The position numbers and the translations under genes are program-made. This document shows, one piece after another, positions 1 to 5,127 of a stretch of 5,127 nt of DNA (position 1 is the first letter of the stretch; each line of letters begins with the position of its first letter). Under the pieces are notes generated by a model. That model was given only the letters and a program-made list of their open reading frames with translations, was not told the origin of the DNA and ran no database searches. Source of the DNA: Planctomycetota bacterium (GTDB lineage Bacteria; Planctomycetota; B143-G9); NCBI GenBank assembly GCA_003644275.1, contig QNBY01000111.1, positions 1 to 5,127 of the forward strand, in the 5' to 3' direction.

Positions 1-1
1 C

Positions 2-802
2 TGCCAGGCCGACACGGGCGACATCTGGTGCGTCCTGCTGTTCAAGGGGGCCATCGCCATCCCCCCCGGCTCCTCCACCCTACAGGTAGGCAAAGGAAAC
101 GTATGGGAGTCGAACTTCGACCTGGTGCTCCTGCACCTCGACGACGACAACAACGTACTGCACCTGTATCATCCCCCTCCGCTGACCAACCCGATGCCCG
201 AGCCGCCGCCCGACGTGACCGAGCAGCTGCTGGTTCCGGTGCCCTCCGTGCCGGAGAAGTGCTGCTTCCTCCTCTCCGACGGCGCGGGCGGCGTGCTCGT
301 CACCGGCCGCTTCACGTATGATGCCACCATTCACACCACCACGGGCGACGTCACGTTCGATGACCCGAGAGGGACAGCGGGCGCTCCCTTCTCCATGTTC
401 GCCTTCCGCTACCGCCCGACCCTCAGCAACAAGCCGGACTTCGCGGTCTCCATCCCCCACATGAGGCCGGACTGCGTCTCCATGGAGAGCGGCGGCGACT
501 TCTGGTTCGGCGGCGTGTTGGAGGGGGGCTTCACGATCGGCTCCGATTCCTACGCGAACGCCCTTCTCGCCGCACACCTCAGTTACTCCGGCAGCTCCTG
601 GAACTGGGACTTCGCCGCCAGCGGGGGCGGCTTCACCTCTCCCTTCGAGCATCTCCGGATGGCGGGCCTCCTCCCCGCTTCGGACGGCGCCGTCGCCTTC
701 GGGGCCTTCAAGTCCTACGATCTGGTTCTCGGCGGCTCCTCCCTCCTTCATCTCAGTGACGGCCGCTGGAACTCCTTCTTCTGCAGGGTGCAGTTCCCCT
801 GA
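2..802 (+). CDS. C-terminal part of a probable exported beta-propeller (SBBP-like) repeat protein; 5' end outside window
   Basis: The reading frame is open from the left edge and ends at TGA 800-802, leaving 266 visible residues; the true start lies outside the window. I do not recognise a named protein. About four loosely related units of 45-60 residues can be seen (residues about 17-60, 91-151, 160-207, 225-266). Each has a Gly-rich strand (GGVLVTGRF, GGDFWFGGVLEGGF, GAVAFGAF), a variable segment, then an aromatic/aliphatic strand (FDLVLLHLD, FSMFAFRY, ANALLAAHLSYSGSSWNW, SSLLHLSDGRWN). This 'G-x-x-x-x-G-x-F ... D/A-x-F/L-x-A-x-L ... G-x-W' rhythm resembles SBBP-type beta-propeller repeats, usually found in secreted or surface proteins. 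A Pro-rich linker (residues 58-82) separates units one and two. There are no membrane segments and no catalytic motif. Ile is encoded only by ATC/ATT (6 of 6), unlike the kinase next door. The gene is convergent with the kinase, so no functional link is implied. The coding call is fairly secure; the fold is inferred. Confidence 0.72.
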   Translation, partial: CQADTGDIWCVLLFKGAIAIPPGSSTLQVGKGNVWESNFDLVLLHLDDDNNVLHLYHPPPLTNPMPEPPPDVTEQLLVPVPSVPEKCCFLLSDGAGGVLVTGRFTYDATIHTTTGDVTFDDPRGTAGAPFSMFAFRYRPTLSNKPDFAVSIPHMRPDCVSMESGGDFWFGGVLEGGFTIGSDSYANALLAAHLSYSGSSWNWDFAASGGGFTSPFEHLRMAGLLPASDGAVAFGAFKSYDLVLGGSSLLHLSDGRWNSFFCRVQFP

Positions 803-836
803 CTTCCCTTTTCCCCCGCCTTCCCGCGCGAGAAAA

Positions 837-860
837 AAAGGCCGCCTCCGGGCGGCCTTT
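837..860. terminator. Rho-independent terminator between convergent genes, probably bidirectional
   Basis: The arms AAAGGCCGCC (837-846) and GGCGGCCTTT (851-860) are perfect reverse complements, giving a 10-bp stem closed by a 4-base loop, TCCG. Read on the - strand, the stem runs straight into a T-rich tract (complement of the A-run 833-839, with further A at 831), a classic intrinsic terminator 28 bases after the kinase stop codon. Read on the + strand, the stem is followed by TTTCCGTTTTCC, a weaker U-tract, so it may also end the + strand gene, whose stop is 35 bases upstream. Confidence 0.9.
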
Positions 861-887
861 CCGTTTTCCCCGCTTCGAGGCGGAGCC

Positions 888-3800
888 TCATTCCCTCCTG
901 GCGAACCGGCCGAGCACCTTCAGCAGCTCCTCCCGCTTGACGGGCTTGGAGACGTAGGCGTCCATCCCGACCTCGAGGCATTTCTCCCGGTCGCCCTGGG
1001 TGGCGTAGGCGGTGAGGGCGATTATCGGCAGGTCCTTCATCCCGAGCTCCTCGCGGATGACGCGCGTGGCCTCGAGCCCGTCCATCTCCGGCATCTGCAC
1101 GTCCATCAGCACGGCCGCGTACCGCCTCTTCCGCACCTTCTCCACCGCTTCCCGCCCGTTGGCCGCTCCCTCGACGCGGTAGCCCGCCCGCTCCAGCATC
1201 ACGGTGATTATCTTCCTGTTCACCCGGTGGTCCTCGGCGAGAAGCACCCACAACCCGGTGTCCTCGGCGCGTTCCTTGGCGGCGTGCTTCTCGGCCTTGT
1301 CGGGTTTGCCCTCCCCGCCCAGTATCCTGACGAGATACCTTATGAGCACCGAGCGCTTCCACGGCTTCAACAGTATGGCGCTTATCCCCAGCTCCTCCGC
1401 CGCCTCGGCGGGCGCCTTCTCGGCGAACGAGCTCAAAAGCACGATGGGGACCGAGCCGAACAACCGCGACGCCCTTATCAGCCTCGTCGTCTCCAGCCCG
1501 TCTATCTCCGGCATGTGCAGGTCCATCAGCACCAGATCGAATGGATCCCCCTTCGAACTCGCCCGCTCCAGCAGCCTCAGCGCCTGGAACCCGTTGTGGA
1601 TGGTCTCCACCCTCATGCCGTACTGTTCGAGCTGCCGGCGGAGTATCTTCCGGTTGGTGGCGTTGTCGTCCACGATGAGGCACCGCCTGCCCTTCAGCAG
1701 CGAGATGTCCAAGCCCTCCTCGGCGGGTTCCCCTTCCGCCTTCTTGAAGGGCAGCTCGAACGAGAACGCCGAGCCCCTGTCCGGCTCGCTCTCCACCCAT
1801 ATCCTGCCGCCCATGGCCTCGCACAGCCTCTTGCATATCGTGAGCCCCAGGCCGGTCCCGCCGAACCGCCGCGTTATGGAGCTCTCCGCCTGCGTGAAGC
1901 TCTCGAAGATGCTCTCCAGCTTCTCCGGCGGTATGCCTATCCCCGTGTCCCTCACCTGGAAGAGGACGCGCACGTTCTCCTCGTCCTCCTCCTTCACGCG
2001 GGCGATGAGCTCCACCTCGCCCGTCTCGGTGAACTTTATGGCGTTGGACAGCAGGTTGGAGAGTATCTGCCTCAACCGCGTCGAGTCCCCTATCACCCGC
2101 GGCGGCAGGTCGAACGATATGTCGCTCAGAATCTCCAGCCCCTTCTCCGAGGCGGCGCGGGCGTAGAGGTCCAGCACGTGCTCCAGAAGCTCCGGCAAGT
2201 TGAACGGCGCGTGCTCTATCTCGAGGCGGCCCGCCTCTATCTTCGAGAAGTCCAGTATGTCGTTGATTATCCCCAGCAGCGCCTCGGCGGATTCCTTCAC
2301 GATGGAGAGGTATTCCTCCTGCTCCACCGTGAGCTCGGTGTCCTCCAGCAGCGATATCGTCCCCACTATGCCGTTCAGCGGCGTGCGTATCTCGTGGCTC
2401 ATGTTGGCGAGGAACACGCTCTTGGCGCGGCTCGCCTCCTCCGCCCGCTCCCTGGCCCGCACGAGCTCGCTTATGTCGAGGAAGGACATTATGAAGAACC
2501 GCACCTTCCCCCCCGCGTCGCGGATGGTGGATATGTTCAACTTCACGTCCACCCGCTCGCCGGACTTCGTGACGAGCTTCTCCTGCAGGCCCGTCATCCC
2601 CTCGGGCGGGATGATTTCCGGCGAACACTCGCAGGCCGGGAACAGCTTCTCCAGGCGGATGCTTCCCATCTCCTCCCGCGAGTAGCCCGTCTGCTCGAAG
2701 AACGCCTCGTTCGCGTCGTTCACCCTCATGTCGGGCGTCAGGATAAGCACCGGCGAGGGCACCGTCCGCAGCACCGACCGGTTGTGTTCCAGCAACTGGT
2801 TCACCCTCAATATGTTCTGCACGCTCCGGCGGGCCACCAGCGTTATGTTGCGGATGAGCTGGAAGGTGTCGCGGTCCGTCGTCGTGAACGCCTTGCCCTC
2901 GGTGGTGTTGCCGAGCAGGAAGAAGCCGATGAGCCTCCCGTCCTCGAAAAGGGGAAGGCCGAGCACGGCGCGGAACTTCGAGTGCCACGGGGGGAACGCC
3001 ACGAAGTCCCGCTCCTCCGTGATGTCCTCCGACAGCAGCAGCTCCCCCGCCAGCAGCCTGCGCAACGTTCCGTTGTAGCGCAGCCGCACCCCTTCGGGGA
3101 CGTTGTCCATGTCGAAGTTGGACACGTATCTCGCCACCGGCTGGCGGGTGTCGGGGTCCACGAAGAACAAGGCCGCGGAATCCGCCCCTATTATCTCCCT
3201 CGCGCTGTCCGTTATGAGCTGGAAGACGTAACGGAACACCTCCTCGCCGCGGGACGCCTGCTCCGGCGTGGCCTGGATGAGCGCCAGCGTCAAGGAGTTC
3301 ACCGCGGAGAGCTGTTCCTTGTGCTTCTCGATCCGGCGGATGAACTCCTTCTCCTCCGTTACGTCCCGGAGCGCCACGAGAACGTAGGAAACCCCCTGCT
3401 TCTCTATCCGCTTCAGCGTCTCCCTCACTATCCTCCTGCCCTTGCCCGGCAGAACGGCCGCCTCCTCCCGCTCTATCACCCCCTCCGAACTCATCACCTC
3501 CCGTATGTCCTCGGCGAACCGTTCCTCCGGTATGCCCAGCACCTCGTTCAGGCGTTTGCCCTTCAGCTCCTCGGCCGTCTTGCCGGCCATCTCGACCACC
3601 GCATTGTTCCACTCCACCAGCTCGAAGGTGTCCGGCTTGATGAGCAGGGCCGGAAGCGGCGAGCTCTCGAACAGCTCCGTTCCCAGCCGGGACGCTTCCT
3701 GCACCATGAGGGCGTTCAACGTGGTGAGGTACCAGGCCCATCCCAGCACAAGCACCAGCAAGAACCCCACCAGCAAGATGGCGTCCGTCGGCAGCAGACC

Positions 3801-5009
3801 CACCTTCACCTGGCGTTGGAGCCCCCTCCGGGAGAGGAAGGAAGCCACCAGAAGGTCGCTCCTGTTGTAGGGCGGCAGCCCCACGCACCATTCCTCCCCG
3901 CCCATCAGACCGAGGCGGGGCTCTATCTCCTCGTGATGTTCCTCCGACCCCTCGGGCGGCGAGAGCGACAGAAGCGGGGCGTGCTCGTCGTAGAACACCA
4001 GTCTGGTGTCGTCTATCAACGCCTTTATGCGGTAGCGGTCGCCCACCCTCTCCAGCACGGCCACGAAGTCCAGCCTCGGCCTGTTGAACGCCCGGAACGC
4101 CGTCCGCCTTATGTCCGCTTCGGGCGTGGTCCCGTCCTCCCTCGCCACCGGAATCTCCGACGGGTCCTTCAGCTCCCGCAATATCTCGTTGCAGCTCGAC
4201 GCCGTGCTCGTGAGCATGTACTTGAAACGGTTCCTCATCACGTGTTCCTGGTGGCGGGAGGCATACGTCCCCGCGAGGATGATGCCGAGCAGTATGAACG
4301 ATACCCCCCCGACTATCCTCCGCACCGAGCCGATGTGCTGCTTGAACGCGCTGAACACGCGCTCCGCCAGTATGAGGGACACGAGCGACGCCAGCGCGAA
4401 ACTCAGCAGCAGCGCCGCGTACAGCGCCTTGTGAGCGGGCTCCGGCCTCGGCTGGAAGAACAGCAGGCGCCCGTCCTCCAGCGCCGCGAACATGGTGATT
4501 ATCACCGCGGGCAGGCACACGCCGCTCGCGAGCACCCGAACGTCCCGCCCCGCCGCGAACTCCCGCACGAAGACCACCGCCGCCCCCGCGGCCGCCGGCA
4601 GCAGCCCGCACGCGAACACCATGGCGGGAAAGACGTCCACCCCCTCCCACAGCACGAAGACGGCTATGAACGCCGCCGAGAGGGCCGGAGCCACCAGCGC
4701 CAGCTTCTTCCTGCCCGCCTTGTTTATGAGATAGACGGCGAGAAGCGCGGCCGAGACGAACAGAAGCGACGATTCCGTCCTCACGCGCCAGGCCTCCGCC
4801 TCCCACACGCCGTATATCCCCAGCGCCCACACCCCGAAGGCCGCCGCCAGCGCGGACAACCCGCCCCCCAACGCCAGCGGCCCCTTCCCGTGAAACTGCT
4901 TCATGTAGGCGTACTTGCGGGTGCGGAAGAAATGCACCACGAGAGCCGCCGCGGCCTGGAGAAGACAGAGAATCGTCGCGAGCACGGCGAAGGAATTGAG
5001 TTGTTCCAT
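888..5009 (-). CDS. Membrane-bound hybrid sensor histidine kinase (9 TM, extracytoplasmic domain, PAS-GAF-PAS-HisKA-HATPase-REC-REC)
   Basis: Complete gene, 1373 aa from the chosen ATG (MEQLNSF), TGA at 888-890. The protein should sense a signal at the membrane, autophosphorylate on His and pass phosphate to its own receivers. Domains: seven helices within residues 5-216, TM8 (232-250), extracytoplasmic domain (252-407), TM9 (408-428), PAS (444-555), GAF (575-735), PAS (742-852), HisKA with H-box HEIRTPLNG (His872), HATPase_c with N-box (Asn985/Asn989), G1 DTGIGI (1021-1026) and G2 GGTGLGL (1050-1056), REC1 (phospho-Asp1163, acidic pair 1114-1115, Ser1193, Lys1215) and REC2 (phospho-Asp1303, acidic pair 1259-1260, Thr1333, Lys1355). 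The H-box has the E-x-x-T pattern linked to phosphatase activity in this family. Basic residues after TM1, 3, 5 and 7 support N-out, C-in. There is no HPt domain and no output domain, so an outside HPt or regulator is needed. This start is chosen because it directly precedes TM1 and sits just after an AT-rich promoter-like patch; an in-frame ATG at 5069 would add 20 non-hydrophobic residues. The signal sensed is unknown. Confidence 0.95.
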   Translation of the reverse strand: MEQLNSFAVLATILCLLQAAAALVVHFFRTRKYAYMKQFHGKGPLALGGGLSALAAAFGVWALGIYGVWEAEAWRVRTESSLLFVSAALLAVYLINKAGRKKLALVAPALSAAFIAVFVLWEGVDVFPAMVFACGLLPAAAGAAVVFVREFAAGRDVRVLASGVCLPAVIITMFAALEDGRLLFFQPRPEPAHKALYAALLLSFALASLVSLILAERVFSAFKQHIGSVRRIVGGVSFILLGIILAGTYASRHQEHVMRNRFKYMLTSTASSCNEILRELKDPSEIPVAREDGTTPEADIRRTAFRAFNRPRLDFVAVLERVGDRYRIKALIDDTRLVFYDEHAPLLSLSPPEGSEEHHEEIEPRLGLMGGEEWCVGLPPYNRSDLLVASFLSRRGLQRQVKVGLLPTDAILLVGFLLVLVLGWAWYLTTLNALMVQEASRLGTELFESSPLPALLIKPDTFELVEWNNAVVEMAGKTAEELKGKRLNEVLGIPEERFAEDIREVMSSEGVIEREEAAVLPGKGRRIVRETLKRIEKQGVSYVLVALRDVTEEKEFIRRIEKHKEQLSAVNSLTLALIQATPEQASRGEEVFRYVFQLITDSAREIIGADSAALFFVDPDTRQPVARYVSNFDMDNVPEGVRLRYNGTLRRLLAGELLLSEDITEERDFVAFPPWHSKFRAVLGLPLFEDGRLIGFFLLGNTTEGKAFTTTDRDTFQLIRNITLVARRSVQNILRVNQLLEHNRSVLRTVPSPVLILTPDMRVNDANEAFFEQTGYSREEMGSIRLEKLFPACECSPEIIPPEGMTGLQEKLVTKSGERVDVKLNISTIRDAGGKVRFFIMSFLDISELVRARERAEEASRAKSVFLANMSHEIRTPLNGIVGTISLLEDTELTVEQEEYLSIVKESAEALLGIINDILDFSKIEAGRLEIEHAPFNLPELLEHVLDLYARAASEKGLEILSDISFDLPPRVIGDSTRLRQILSNLLSNAIKFTETGEVELIARVKEEDEENVRVLFQVRDTGIGIPPEKLESIFESFTQAESSITRRFGGTGLGLTICKRLCEAMGGRIWVESEPDRGSAFSFELPFKKAEGEPAEEGLDISLLKGRRCLIVDDNATNRKILRRQLEQYGMRVETIHNGFQALRLLERASSKGDPFDLVLMDLHMPEIDGLETTRLIRASRLFGSVPIVLLSSFAEKAPAEAAEELGISAILLKPWKRSVLIRYLVRILGGEGKPDKAEKHAAKERAEDTGLWVLLAEDHRVNRKIITVMLERAGYRVEGAANGREAVEKVRKRRYAAVLMDVQMPEMDGLEATRVIREELGMKDLPIIALTAYATQGDREKCLEVGMDAYVSKPVKREELLKVLGRFARRE

Positions 5010-5017
5010 TGGAATAT

Positions 5018-5045
5018 AGTATACAGCGGAAATGGAAATATTCAA
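5018..5045 (-). promoter_or_regulatory. Candidate sigma70-type promoter of the kinase gene
   Basis: On the - strand, a -35-like TTGAAT (5040-5045, 4 of 6 to consensus) and a -10-like TATACT (5018-5023, 5 of 6) are separated by 16 bases. The patch is AT-rich within GC-rich DNA. The -10 box ends 8 bases before the ATG at 5009, so transcription would begin within about 1-3 bases of the start codon. No Shine-Dalgarno sequence lies between, which fits a leaderless transcript. Short inverted arms GAATAT/ATATTC (5012-5017 and 5038-5043) flank the -10 and overlap the -35. They could be an operator, but a 6-bp match in AT-rich DNA is weak. Confidence 0.4.
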
Positions 5046-5048
5046 CAC

Positions 5049-5065
5049 TTCCCCTTCCCCTTCCC
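5049..5065. repeat. Short tandem TTCCCC repeat (purine-rich GGGGAA on the - strand)
   Basis: TTCCCC occurs twice in full and a third time as TTCCC. On the - strand this gives three Shine-Dalgarno-like GGGGAA blocks just before in-frame GTG (5048) and TTG (5045) codons of the kinase frame. It could serve as a ribosome binding site for a longer kinase form, or it may be only a low-complexity tract. There are three G-runs, one too few for a canonical G-quadruplex. Confidence 0.5.
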
Positions 5066-5127
5066 GCATATTTCCTTTTGAATCACGAAGCGGGAGAGGA
5101 ACCGGCGGGGCGCTCCCATGTCGAATA

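Noticed and set aside
80..751. - strand open frame opposite the + strand gene
   Set aside because: It is rich in Gly, Glu, Arg and Val with no motif, and it runs antisense to a frame with a repeat pattern that is open to the left edge.
870..883. Small inverted repeat CCGC...GCGG just after the kinase stop
   Set aside because: Only four pairs with a short loop and no U-tract; the perfect hairpin at 837-860 explains termination.
1204..4734. Several + strand open frames of 80-320 codons inside the kinase
   Set aside because: They are Ser/Arg/Pro-rich shadows in a single register, without start signals or recognisable domains.
748..4830. Long - strand open frame of about 1360 codons in another frame inside the kinase
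   Set aside because: It overlaps the kinase almost completely, is dominated by Gly, Arg and Ala, and shows no domain. The kinase frame holds every expected motif.
5049..5065. G-quadruplex on the - strand
   Set aside because: Only three G-runs are present; a canonical quadruplex needs four.
1..5127. CRISPR array, tRNA, rRNA, insertion sequence or attachment site
   Set aside because: No spaced direct repeats, cloverleaf, transposase motif or terminal inverted repeats were seen on either strand.

Overview
This is a GC-rich bacterial-type window holding two convergent genes separated by one hairpin terminator. On the + strand, the C-terminal part of a probably exported protein enters at the left edge and stops at 802. 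It has no recognisable enzyme motifs and looks like beta-propeller (SBBP-like) repeats. On the - strand, from 5009 down to 888, lies one complete, very large hybrid sensor histidine kinase. The 85 bp between the two stop codons carries a perfect 10-bp hairpin with a U-tract on the - strand, which should end the kinase transcript and probably also the + strand one.

The kinase dominates the window. Its order from the N-terminus is: seven predicted membrane helices, an eighth helix, an extracytoplasmic domain of about 155 residues, a ninth helix, PAS, GAF, PAS, HisKA dimerisation/phosphoacceptor domain, HATPase_c domain, and two receiver domains. All catalytic residues I could check are present: the H-box His, the N, G1 and G2 boxes, and both receiver Asp residues. 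There is no HPt domain at the C-terminus and no separate response regulator in the window. The partner that receives the phosphate is therefore encoded elsewhere, or beyond the right edge.

Upstream of the kinase start, a short AT-rich patch (about 5010-5045) stands out from the GC-rich surroundings. It contains a plausible sigma70-type promoter whose -10 box lies only 8 bases before the chosen ATG, so the mRNA may be leaderless or nearly so. The stretch 5046-5127 contains a purine-rich repeat on the - strand and possibly the tail of another - strand gene, but nothing firm.

The organism cannot be named from this window. The kinase often uses ATA for Ile despite high GC, and it has no TTA, CTA or TCA codons at all. 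GC-rich lineages with ATA/AGG preference, such as some Synergistota, would fit, but this is a weak hint. I see no mobile element, CRISPR array, tRNA or rRNA. I found no new multi-gene system; the most unusual things are the sensor half of the kinase, its start region and the propeller-like neighbour.
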